This document shows positions 1 to 6,137 of a stretch of 12,258 nucleotides of DNA, in pieces. The number at the start of each line of letters is the position of its first letter. Positions within the stretch are counted from its first letter, which is position 1. The notes beneath the pieces were generated by a model. It was not told where the DNA came from. It ran no database searches and saw only the letters and a list, made by a program, of their open reading frames with translations. Source of the stretch: Lachnospiraceae bacterium (GTDB taxonomy: Bacteria; Bacillota; Clostridia; Lachnospirales; Anaerotignaceae). The position numbers and the translations under genes were made by a program. The DNA lies in the NCBI GenBank assembly GCA_028695945.1, contig JAQVIB010000036.1, forward strand, positions 1-12,258, read 5' to 3'.

Positions 1-610
1 GGCTCTGTGTAATACCACCAGATTTCTTTGAATCGTATGAGAAATAAGCTTGAGCATACATGTCTGTGTGGTCACCAATAATTTTGATGGAGTTTTTGTT
101 TGCACCAACTGTACCGTCAGCACCAAGACCCCAGAATTTACAAGCGATTGTACCGTCATCTCCTGTTACGTTAACCTCTGCACCAACGTTAAGTGAAAGA
201 TTTGTAACGTCGTCAACAATACCCATTGTAAAGTGGTTCATAGGCTTGTCTGCTTTAAGGTTTTCGTAAACAGCGATAAACTGCGCTGGTGTAACGTCCT
301 TTGAACCAAGACCATAACGTCCTGCAATAATCATAGGCTGTTCTTTAGCTTCAAACATTGCTGTACAAACATCCTGGTATAAAGGCTCGCCAAGTGCACC
401 AGGTTCTTTTGTTCTGTCAAGAACAGCAATCTTTTTAGCAGTTTCAGGAATAGCTGCAAGTAAATGCTTAGCTGAGAATGGTCTGTAAAGGTGAACTTTA
501 ACCATACCAACCTTTTCGCCCTTAGCTAATAAATAGTCAATAGTTTCTTCAATTGCTTCACAAGCAGAACCCATAGCAACAATAACTCTATCTGCATCTG
601 GTGCACCATA
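1..610 (-). pseudogene. nifJ: nifJ, continuation downstream of an in-frame amber codon (3' end outside window)
   Basis: This is the continuation of the pyruvate:ferredoxin oxidoreductase reading frame after the TAG at 611-613. I translated all 203 codons from 610 to 2 and found no further stop. The protein resumes with YGAPDADRVIVAMGS, runs through LYRPFSAKHLLAAIP and LDRTKEPGALGEPLY (the second, transketolase-like domain), then GRYGLGSKD, NHFTMGIVDDVT and FWGLGADGTVGANK, and leaves the window in FSYDSKKSGGITQ, the start of the gamma domain. These are hallmark PFOR blocks, so selection kept this part until very recently. It has no ribosome binding site of its own; its first ATG lies within a conserved block. 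The protein would need about 700 more residues beyond the window (domain with CoA contacts, 2x[4Fe-4S] ferredoxin domain, TPP domain). It is either the silent half of a broken gene, a read-through product, or normal coding sequence miscalled at one base. Confidence 0.85.
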
Positions 611-613
611 CTA
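611..613 (-). other. in-frame TAG replacing a conserved Tyr codon in nifJ
   Basis: The minus-strand codon at 613-611 is TAG. It lies between ...GRDYNLFN and YGAPDADR, where PFORs carry an aromatic residue, typically Tyr (F-D/N-Y-x-GAPDA). A TAT or TAC tyrosine codon differs from TAG by one base. Both flanks are in the same frame, so this is a substitution and not a frameshift. Confidence 0.9.
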
Positions 614-1399
614 GTTAAATAAGTTGTAATCTCTGCCTGTAAGTTTGCTGATTTCAGCCACATATTTTTCTGTTGTTCCAACAATATCGTCGTAGAATGG
701 GTTACAAGCCTCTCTAGCCTGGAAGAAAATATCAGGGTTCTGTGCTGTACCACGAAGAACTGGATGCTCTGGATTCAAAGCGTTTCTTCTGAATCTGTTT
801 ACAGCATCAAGGTCTGTAATGTTTCTAAGTTCATCATAGTCAAGACATTCAATTTTCTGAATTTCATGTGATGTACGGAAACCATCAAAGAAATGAAGGA
901 AAGGAACTCTTCCTTCAATTGTAGCAAGGTGTGCAACAGCACTAAGGTCCATAACTTCCTGAACACTGTTAGATGCAAGTAATGCAAAACCTGTCTGACG
1001 GCAAGCCATTACGTCTGAATGGTCACCAAAAATTGAAAGTGCATGTGAAGCAAGAGCACGTGCGCTAACATGGAATACACATGGCAATAATTCGCCTGCA
1101 ATTTTGTACATGTTAGGAATCATAAGAAGTAAGCCCTGGCTTGCGGTATAAGTTGTTGTAAGTGCACCAGCTGCCAATGAGCCATGAACTGTACCTGAAG
1201 CACCTGCTTCAGACTGCATTTCAATTACTTTTACAGTCTGTCCGAAAATGTTTTTCTTGCCATTTGCTGACCAATCATCTGTTTTTTCTGCCATAGGAGA
1301 TGATGGTGTAATTGGGAAAATACCAGCTACCTCTGTAAACGCATATGATGCGTAAGCAGCAGCTTCGTTTCCGTCCATTGTTTTCATTACTTTAGACAT
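611..1399 (-). CDS. nifJ: Pyruvate:ferredoxin (flavodoxin) oxidoreductase, N-terminal 262 codons before an amber stop
   Basis: PFOR oxidatively decarboxylates pyruvate to acetyl-CoA and CO2 in the cytoplasm, passing electrons to ferredoxin; it is central to fermentative energy metabolism in Clostridia. This ORF is the N-terminal (domain I) part of the single-chain enzyme, usually about 1170-1190 residues. The start MSKVMKTMDGNEAAAYASYA, ITPSSPM with Thr31, IEMQSEAGASG with Glu64 and SARALASHALSIFGDHSDVMA with Arg114 match the active-site residues of the Desulfovibrio africanus enzyme in sequence and numbering. The ATG at 1399 follows AAAGGGAG with a 9-base spacer. The ORF ends at TAG 613-611 although the same frame continues with conserved PFOR sequence to the window edge. 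Translated only to here, the product would lack the Fe-S and TPP domains and could not be active. A sequencing error or a recent nonsense mutation are the main explanations. Confidence 0.93.
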   Translation of the reverse strand: MSKVMKTMDGNEAAAYASYAFTEVAGIFPITPSSPMAEKTDDWSANGKKNIFGQTVKVIEMQSEAGASGTVHGSLAAGALTTTYTASQGLLLMIPNMYKIAGELLPCVFHVSARALASHALSIFGDHSDVMACRQTGFALLASNSVQEVMDLSAVAHLATIEGRVPFLHFFDGFRTSHEIQKIECLDYDELRNITDLDAVNRFRRNALNPEHPVLRGTAQNPDIFFQAREACNPFYDDIVGTTEKYVAEISKLTGRDYNLFN

Positions 1400-1486
1400 A
1401 CTAAAAAACTCCCTTTCAATTTTAAATATTAAACATTAAATTTAATCATTAGACATTAATTGTAAATTTAATATCACAATGTATTC

Positions 1487-1515
1487 ATTATAGAACAAGA
1501 AAGCAGATAATTCAA
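1487..1515 (-). promoter_or_regulatory. nifJ promoter
   Basis: On the minus strand TTGAAT (1515-1510) and a perfect TATAAT (1492-1487) are separated by 17 bases. The predicted start near 1480 leaves a leader of about 80 bases that is nearly all A/T. It contains the palindrome ATTAAATTTAAT (1435-1446) and complementary arms at 1426-1433 and 1467-1474 that could form a weak AU hairpin. Confidence 0.65.
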
Positions 1516-1525
1516 TGCTAAATTC

Positions 1526-1556
1526 CCGAAACCGGTTTCGGTATAGCCGAAAGCCG
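1526..1556. promoter_or_regulatory. LacI-family-type operator, palindrome plus a third half-site
   Basis: CCGAAACCGGTTTCGG at 1526-1541 is a perfect 16-bp palindrome with the central CG step typical of LacI/GalR-family operators. A third half-site, CCGAAAGCCG (1547-1556), is inverted relative to the second half with a 5-base spacer. The palindrome sits 10 bases upstream of the nifJ -35, centred near -54, where a LacI-family protein such as a CcpA paralogue would more likely activate than block. It is also the only clear regulatory site in the 262-base gap between mntP and nifJ; the regulator is not in the window. Confidence 0.5.
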
Positions 1557-1661
1557 TTGCTTTGGTGCTTTTTGAGCATTTTTCGTCATTTTTTTATCTT
1601 TTTTCGGTAATTTTATTACTATACCAGTTGCTTAACCAGTATACTACGCCGTCGTTATGTC

Positions 1662-2231
1662 TCAAAAAAACAAATGTTCAACAAGTATTTTTGCCCCTAT
1701 TGCTATAAGCACCATACCACCTAAAAATTCTGCACGTTCTTCAAACACTTCACCTAATCTTTTTCCAAGGCTTCCGCCAGCTAATGATATAGCAAAACAT
1801 ACCAAACCAATAATGATTGAAGCACCAATAATATCAACCTTTAACATAGCAAAACCAATTCCCACTGCAAGGGCATCTATACTGGTTGCAATTGCCTGTA
1901 AAAACAGTTTTTTGTTCGTTAGTATAAAATCACAATTACATCCCTCCTCGTCATTGTCTTTACATAATGACTCCTTTACCATGTTGCCACCTATAAGCAG
2001 AAGAAGTATGAAGGCTATCCAGTGGTCAACAGCCTCGATATAAACACGCACACTGTTGCCCAAAACCCAGCCAACAAGAGGCATTACACACTGAAACAGA
2101 CCGAAAAATACACCCATCTTCATGCCGTCTGATATTCTAAAGTTTTTAAGTGCTATTCCATTAGACACTGAAACCGCAAATGCATCCATAGCAAGACTAA
2201 TTGCTATTAAAAAAACTGTAATAATACCCAT
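1662..2231 (-). CDS. mntP: Manganese efflux pump MntP (DUF204 family)
   Basis: MntP is an inner-membrane Mn(II) exporter of about 188 residues; this one has 189. Six hydrophobic helices are arranged as two related halves, each with the family acidic motif: ISLAMDAFAVS near residue 16 and ATSIDALAVGIGFA near residue 119. GVFFGLFQCVMPLVGW and GGMVLIAIGAKI near the end are also typical. A short acidic, Cys-containing loop (DNDEEGCNCD, about 92-101) separates the halves. I chose the ATG at 2231: it begins MGIITVFLIAISLAMDAFA as in homologues, and GGGAG lies 6 bases upstream. The longer ORF from 2273 adds 14 residues with no ribosome site. It is the last gene of the four-gene relQ operon, 35 bases after the DUF3842 gene. 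I see no clear hairpin terminator after its TGA. No yybP-ykoY Mn riboswitch precedes it, so it probably depends on the operon promoter. Confidence 0.93.
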   Translation of the reverse strand: MGIITVFLIAISLAMDAFAVSVSNGIALKNFRISDGMKMGVFFGLFQCVMPLVGWVLGNSVRVYIEAVDHWIAFILLLLIGGNMVKESLCKDNDEEGCNCDFILTNKKLFLQAIATSIDALAVGIGFAMLKVDIIGASIIIGLVCFAISLAGGSLGKRLGEVFEERAEFLGGMVLIAIGAKILVEHLFF

Positions 2232-2266
2232 AAATATCTCCCAAATTTTAAAATTCAAAACAAAAT

Positions 2267-2713
2267 TTAGCAATGGTAGTGCCTAGGGTGTGAATGCTTC
2301 ATTCCATTTATGCAATCCATTGCAACATCAACAGCCTCGTCAATCATCTTTGGCATTGAATCTGTATTAACACCAACAACAAATAGGCCACAGCGTTTAA
2401 GTGGTATTAATATCTTCATCGCTTCACTCTCGCTAATAGAATTTGCCATTTCAGGGGAAAGTTCACCAAACATTGCATTTGCAGATATAATGCCTATGCT
2501 GCCAATTATTATGTCTGCTCTTTCGGCATTATATTTAACTGCATTTTCACCCGTTGCAACATTAACAGCACCAGCTTTCATCATATTTGCCGTTGCTATA
2601 GAATTTGTTCCTACAGCCACAAGCTGATGCTCTTCCGGAAGTATAGGCTTTAACTTTTCTATAACAGCTTTTCCAACGCCACCACCCTGACCATCTATTA
2701 CCATAATTACCAT
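2267..2713 (-). CDS. DUF3842 family protein with His-rich C-terminal tail
   Basis: 148 residues, soluble, no signal peptide. The N-terminus MVIMVIDGQGGGVGKAV is a glycine-rich Rossmann-type nucleotide-binding loop after a beta strand. VAVGTNSIATANMMKAGA (33-49), VATGENAVKYNAERADIIIG (52-71) and ILIPLKRCGLFVVGV (101-115) follow the pattern I recall for DUF3842, a family of unknown function common in Clostridia. The body resembles a small NAD- or nucleotide-binding domain; no catalytic residue can be named. The last nine residues, HSHPRHYHC, hold four His and one Cys and could bind a metal ion, which is notable because the next gene is a manganese exporter. The ATG at 2713 has AAAGGAG with a 9-base spacer, inside the 15-base gap after the phosphoesterase gene; a second ATG three codons later is possible. 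Function remains unassigned. Confidence 0.85.
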   Translation of the reverse strand: MVIMVIDGQGGGVGKAVIEKLKPILPEEHQLVAVGTNSIATANMMKAGAVNVATGENAVKYNAERADIIIGSIGIISANAMFGELSPEMANSISESEAMKILIPLKRCGLFVVGVNTDSMPKMIDEAVDVAMDCINGMKHSHPRHYHC

Positions 2714-2728
2714 AGTTTATTTCTCCTT

Positions 2729-3418
2729 TCACATTATTTTTTTGGGGCAAAAATTCAAATAATCCGATGATACAAGATGATATTCTATGCCATCGTGAAC
2801 TCCTTTTATGCCCATTGGAAAATTGTCCGTACCATGAAGATGTCCGTAAACTACGGTTTTTACAGGATATTCTTTTAAAATATCCACAAATGCACTTTCC
2901 GTTAACCCAAACGCAGCAGGTGGAAAATGCATCATAAAAATTATTTCTTCATATTTATTTTTCGCAGCACGCTCCAGCGACAGCCTGCACCTTATAAGCT
3001 CTCGTTTGTAAGTTTTCATATCTTTTGCATCAAACTTCTGCTCATTGGGCAATATCCAGCCTCGTGAACCACATACAGCTTTCCCATTATACTCCACAAA
3101 GTCATTTTGAATAAAGTACATTTTTTCGTACATGGAATTAAGGCGTGACACACTGCCCCACCAATAATCGTGATTTCCCTTTAGAAAAATCTTTTCGCCT
3201 GGCAACTTTGCCAAAAAATCCAAATCACATTTTGCTTCACACAAATTAAGTCCCCAAGAAATATCCCCGGGGATTAAAATTGTGTCATCATCTGTAATAA
3301 TCTTACACCAATTCTCTTCTATTTTTTTTTGGTGCATATGCCAATTTTCTCCGAATATATCCATAGGCTTTGGCTTAAACCCGGATAAATGCAAATCTCC
3401 TATTGCAAATAAACCCAT
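2729..3418 (-). CDS. Calcineurin-like metallophosphoesterase
   Basis: 229 residues with the full set of metallophosphoesterase metal ligands: GDLH (Asp8, His10), GDISWG (Asp52), GNHDYWW (Asn82, His83), His164 in MMHFPP and GHLH (His193, His195). These enzymes use a di-metal centre, often Mn2+ or Fe, to hydrolyse phosphomonoesters or phosphodiesters. The substrate cannot be read from sequence; the GNHDYWWGS and YGHLHG wording is typical of a cytosolic clostridial subgroup. The ATG at 3418 follows GGAG by 10 bases and lies only 5 bases after the TAA of the relQ-type gene, so the two are very likely cotranscribed and perhaps coupled. Sitting between an alarmone synthetase and a Mn exporter, it could act on nucleotides or be a Mn-dependent enzyme, but both are inferences from position only. 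Confidence 0.92.
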   Translation of the reverse strand: MGLFAIGDLHLSGFKPKPMDIFGENWHMHQKKIEENWCKIITDDDTILIPGDISWGLNLCEAKCDLDFLAKLPGEKIFLKGNHDYWWGSVSRLNSMYEKMYFIQNDFVEYNGKAVCGSRGWILPNEQKFDAKDMKTYKRELIRCRLSLERAAKNKYEEIIFMMHFPPAAFGLTESAFVDILKEYPVKTVVYGHLHGTDNFPMGIKGVHDGIEYHLVSSDYLNFCPKKIM

Positions 3419-3423
3419 AAATT

Positions 3424-4221
3424 TTATACTCCGTATACCTTAGCCATCTCACTAAGATTTTCTTTAAAAGCTTTAAGACTTTCAATGTTTCCATTACTCC
3501 ATAGGTCTACAAACTTCTTGTTAACGTCTTCCATCTCATCTAACTTTGCCACAAAGTACAGATTTTGTATATGGTCTATAATATCGGCAATTAAGTTATC
3601 TTTCAACTTGTTTATGCGTTGTGCATACATTATTTCGTTGCGAATGGTACTCATTTCATTGTCCATATTAAATGCCGCTTCAGCACAGTTCAGCAGTCTG
3701 TCCTTAATCTCCTGTGGTATATTTCCACTGTATTTGTATTTAAGGGAATGCTCGGTAACTGCCCAAAAATTCATGGCAAGGGTACGTATCTGAATCTCTG
3801 CCAAAATTTCACGGTAGCCCGCAACCGAATTTATTGGATACTTAATTATAATGTGATAGCTTCTATAGCCACTTGGTTTTGTATTTGTAATATAGTCACG
3901 TTCTTCAAGTATCGTAAGGTCTCGTCCGTCGCGTCGGCGGATAAGTGAAATAACCTTAGGAATATCCTCTACAAACTGGCACAGTATTCTTACGCCGGCT
4001 ATATCTTCAATTTCCATCTCTATTTTATCGTTGGGTATTCCTTTTTTCTTAGCTTTTTCCAATATACTTGATGCCTTTTTCACCCTGCCCGTAATGCTTT
4101 CCATAGGCGAATACATACCAAGCTTTTTGTACTCCGTCATAGTATATTCCAACTTAAGTGTAAGCTCTGCAACCGCCTGCTCATATGGGTAAAGCATTTC
4201 TTTCCAGTTAAGTATTTCCAA
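3424..4221 (-). CDS. relQ: Small alarmone synthetase, YjbM/RelQ type (GTP pyrophosphokinase)
   Basis: RelQ/SasB enzymes transfer pyrophosphate from ATP to GDP or GTP, making (p)ppGpp without an HD hydrolase domain. Visible motifs are EDIAGVRILCQF (72-83, catalytic Asp73), EERDYITNTKPSGYRSYH (106-123) and AEIQIRTLAMNFWAVTEHSL (141-160, Glu142), followed by KYKYSGNIP. The pattern is closest to Bacillus YjbM. At 265 residues it is longer than YjbM (about 211); residues from about 205 form an extra, mostly helical tail. The start is a TTG at 4221, chosen because AGGGAG lies about 8 bases upstream and the protein begins MEILNWKEMLYPYEQA as expected. It is the first gene of the operon that continues through a phosphoesterase, DUF3842 and MntP, and is divergent from the aminotransferase. 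A promoter is proposed at 4273-4301. The symbol is by family resemblance. Confidence 0.93.
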   Translation of the reverse strand: MEILNWKEMLYPYEQAVAELTLKLEYTMTEYKKLGMYSPMESITGRVKKASSILEKAKKKGIPNDKIEMEIEDIAGVRILCQFVEDIPKVISLIRRRDGRDLTILEERDYITNTKPSGYRSYHIIIKYPINSVAGYREILAEIQIRTLAMNFWAVTEHSLKYKYSGNIPQEIKDRLLNCAEAAFNMDNEMSTIRNEIMYAQRINKLKDNLIADIIDHIQNLYFVAKLDEMEDVNKKFVDLWSNGNIESLKAFKENLSEMAKVYGV

Positions 4222-4272
4222 AACTACAGCTCCCTTATTATGTATTCTTTGTATTTAATTTTATACAATTTC

Positions 4273-4301
4273 ATTTTACTATGTTTTGTGTCATTAATCA
4301 A
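4273..4301 (-). promoter_or_regulatory. Candidate promoter of the relQ-mntP operon
   Basis: On the minus strand TTGATT (4301-4296) is followed after 17 bases by TAAAAT (4278-4273), placing the start about 45 bases upstream of the TTG start codon. The region is AT-rich, so chance matches are likely. Confidence 0.4.
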
Positions 4302-4341
4302 TGATATAAACCTTATAAGTACAATAAAGTTCGTTATTTTG

Positions 4342-4347
4342 TATAAT
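4342..4347 (+). promoter_or_regulatory. Candidate -10 element for the aminotransferase gene
   Basis: A perfect TATAAT lies 70 bases before the aminotransferase ATG. The sequence at the expected -35 (around 4319-4324, GTACAA) is poor. A second A/T match, TATAAA at 4374-4379, is also possible, so this call is weak. Confidence 0.25.
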
Positions 4348-4417
4348 TTCTATAGACTTATAAGATTTTTTTGTATAAAATATATAGTTATACACACATT
4401 TACCTAGGAGGAATATT

Positions 4418-5599
4418 ATGCCAACTTTAAGCAACAGAACAGATACCTTTACCGAATCCATGATAAGAAAAATGACCAGAATTTCCCTTGATTACAATGC
4501 AATAAACCTTTCGCAGGGCTTTCCTGATTTTAATCCGCCAAAGCCGCTTTTAGATAGACTTGCTAATGTTACCTATGAAAATCATCATCAATATGAGGTT
4601 ACATGGGGTTCACAGCGTATGCGTGAAGCATTGGCAAAAAAACATGAGCACTTTACAGGTCAGAAAATAGACCCAAATAAAAATATAGTTGTTACCTGCG
4701 GTTCTACAGAAGCTATGATGGCAACAATGATGTCTGTTTGCAATGTTGGTGATAAAGTAATTGTATTTTCACCCTTTTACGAAAATTATGGTGCTGATGC
4801 AATTTTAACAGGTGCAGTACCAATTTATGTACCTCTTAATCCTCCTGAATTCACCTTTGATGCCGATGTTTTAGAGGCTGCATTTAAACAAAAACCCAAA
4901 GCACTAATCCTATGCAACCCTTCAAACCCTTGTGGAAGAGTTTTCACTATGGAGGAACTTAAAATAATTGCAGAATTTGCACAAAAATATGACACTTTCG
5001 TAATTACCGACGAAGTGTACGAGCATATTGTTTACGATCCTAATAAACATATATATTTTTCCAACCTCCCTGGTATGTTTGAAAGAACAATCACTTGCAA
5101 TTCTCTTTCAAAAACTTATTCCATAACAGGCTGGCGTTTAGGCTATATTATTGCACCGCAATATATTGTAGATGTAGCAAAAAAAGTACACGATTTTCTT
5201 ACTGTTGGTGCCGCTGCACCTTTACAGGAAGCCATCGTAACTGCACTTAATTTTGACGATACCTACTATGCAGAGCTTTTGGATGTTTACAAAAGCAAAA
5301 AGGATTTATTTATAAATGGAATGAAGAGACTAGACCTTAGCTTTACTGACCCACAAGGTGCATACTATGTAATGGTGGACGTATCGGAATTTAAAGTTAA
5401 AGATGACATTGAGTTTTGTACATGGCTTGCACGTGAAGTTGGTGTTGGTGCAGTTCCAGGCTCAAGCTTTTTCCGTGAGGGCATAAATAACTACATTCGT
5501 TTTCATTTTGCAAAAAGCGAAGACACCCTTACAGCGTCACTTAACCGCCTTGAAAGCTTAAAGAAAAAAGCAACTTTAGCCAATGGTAACTTCAGATAA
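4418..5599 (+). CDS. Class I/II PLP-dependent aminotransferase (aspartate/methionine aminotransferase-like)
   Basis: 393 residues, the usual length of fold-type I aminotransferases. The N-terminus INLSQGFPDFNPP is the substrate-pocket loop. GSTEAM (95-100) contacts the PLP phosphate, NPSNPCGR (167-174) carries the ring-contacting Asn170, and ITDEVYEHIVY (196-206) holds Asp198, which pairs with the pyridine nitrogen. SLSKTYSITGWRLGY (229-243) carries the Schiff-base Lys232 and Arg240; YIRFHF carries Arg361, expected to bind the substrate carboxylate. The enzyme moves amino groups between an amino acid and a 2-oxo acid in the cytosol. The SQGFPDF opening resembles kynurenine/glutamine-transaminase-like and methionine aminotransferases, so exact specificity is open. 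The ATG has AGGAGG with a 6-base spacer. It stands alone, divergent from relQ, and no convincing hairpin terminator is seen in the 265-base gap after it. Confidence 0.93.
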   Translation: MPTLSNRTDTFTESMIRKMTRISLDYNAINLSQGFPDFNPPKPLLDRLANVTYENHHQYEVTWGSQRMREALAKKHEHFTGQKIDPNKNIVVTCGSTEAMMATMMSVCNVGDKVIVFSPFYENYGADAILTGAVPIYVPLNPPEFTFDADVLEAAFKQKPKALILCNPSNPCGRVFTMEELKIIAEFAQKYDTFVITDEVYEHIVYDPNKHIYFSNLPGMFERTITCNSLSKTYSITGWRLGYIIAPQYIVDVAKKVHDFLTVGAAAPLQEAIVTALNFDDTYYAELLDVYKSKKDLFINGMKRLDLSFTDPQGAYYVMVDVSEFKVKDDIEFCTWLAREVGVGAVPGSSFFREGINNYIRFHFAKSEDTLTASLNRLESLKKKATLANGNFR

Positions 5600-5768
5600 A
5601 CAACAAAACTATGTCATAAGTTTATTTTTAAATATTTTCTATGTCTCGAAACAACAAGAAACATGTACCTAGCTGTTATAACATAATCTCCTTGCTATTT
5701 GACCTTTGGACAAACTTTTGTTTATAATATTTATTATATAACCATTTCTCGTTTTAAAGTTTAAATAA

Positions 5769-5798
5769 TTGACATTTTTTTACAAATTATGGTATATT
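5769..5798 (+). promoter_or_regulatory. Strong promoter for the split secreted-protein gene
   Basis: A perfect TTGACA (5769-5774), an 18-base spacer and TATATT (5793-5798) with an upstream TG at 5790-5791 (extended -10) make a convincing promoter. The start should fall near 5805, leaving a leader of about 60 bases. The preceding part of the gap, from 5600, is AT-rich; apart from a 10-bp palindrome TGTTATAACA (5674-5683) I see nothing definite in it. Confidence 0.7.
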
Positions 5799-5807
5799 GG
5801 ATTTGTA
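5781..5807. promoter_or_regulatory. Candidate operator: inverted repeat across the -10
   Basis: TACAAAT (5781-5787) and ATTTGTA (5801-5807) are perfect inverted copies whose centres are 20 bases apart, about two helical turns. They bracket the -10 element, as expected of a dimeric repressor site. In A/T-rich DNA a 7-base repeat may arise by chance. Confidence 0.35.
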
Positions 5808-5864
5808 TCGATGCAGTAATAGTCAAATTAACAACAAAACAAACTTAAGAAATGGGGAATTTAT

Positions 5865-6134
5865 ATGAAAATATTGTACAAAAGAATAGTGCCCTTAACT
5901 ATAATAACTACTATGATTACTAGTAATTGTATTGTTTTCGCTAGAGATTCAAAATTTCTGTCTTCAGAAACTGGTTTTAAGGCTAATTTTGTAGGCGACA
6001 TTATTAGTGATGCTGCAGATTTAGACAATATTGAAATAACTCAAAATAATATAATAGATATTGTCAACGAAATTGATGATTCAGCTATGGTGACTCAAGA
6101 TGATATCATTGTAAAGGAGGATAAAAATGGTTAG
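5865..6134 (+). CDS. Secreted protein of unknown function, N-terminal fragment with signal peptide
   Basis: 89 residues. The N-terminus has a Sec signal peptide: Lys2, Lys6, Arg7, then a hydrophobic stretch (IVPLTIITTMITSNCIVFA) with a likely cut after Ala26 (VFA/RD). The mature part is acidic and rich in Asp, Ile and Asn (EITQNNIIDIVNEIDDS), without Cys or membrane segments. The reading frame ends at TAG 6132-6134, only 2 bases before the ORF at 6137 begins in another frame. I think the two are one ancestral gene: restoring one A in the A5 run at 6123-6127 would read EDKKWLEMYVVPYSKRE and give a continuous protein of 308 residues. The alternative is a real small secreted protein translationally coupled to the next gene. 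The ribosome site (AATGGGGA) is modest. I cannot name a family with confidence. Confidence 0.65.
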   Translation: MKILYKRIVPLTIITTMITSNCIVFARDSKFLSSETGFKANFVGDIISDAADLDNIEITQNNIIDIVNEIDDSAMVTQDDIIVKEDKNG

Positions 6135-6137
6135 AAA
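6113..6137 (+). other. Frame junction: A5 tract with a strong internal Shine-Dalgarno
   Basis: AAAGGAGG (6113-6120) is followed by A5 (6123-6127), an ATG at 6127 whose frame closes after nine codons, the TAG ending the upstream ORF (6132-6134), and the ATG at 6137 that opens the 217-codon ORF. A -1 slip or one extra A at the tract joins the two long frames. The ribosome site is well placed for 6127 (6 bases) but far from 6137 (16 bases), so 6137 is not an obviously good independent start. Confidence 0.6.

Noticed and set aside
611..613. TAG as a reassigned sense codon in this organism
   Set aside because: The ORF at 6888-7244 ends in TAG immediately before a strong terminator, so TAG is used as a normal stop. 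Local suppression at nifJ is not excluded.
1618..1645. ACCAGT repeats after mntP as a terminator
   Set aside because: The copies (1623-1628 and 1635-1640) are direct, not inverted, so they do not form a stem.
1657..2043. Plus-strand 128-codon ORF antisense to mntP
   Set aside because: It is the mirror of a well-supported membrane protein gene and has no ribosome site or recognisable motif. Other long opposite-strand ORFs (for example 2310-2627, 3485-3793, 9509-10006, 11340-11756) were rejected for the same reason.
2232..2266. yybP-ykoY manganese riboswitch before mntP
   Set aside because: The gap is only 35 bases, too short for the aptamer.
2232..2273. Longer mntP start at 2273
   Set aside because: It adds 14 residues absent from the family start and lacks a ribosome site, while the ATG at 2231 has GGGAG 6 bases upstream.
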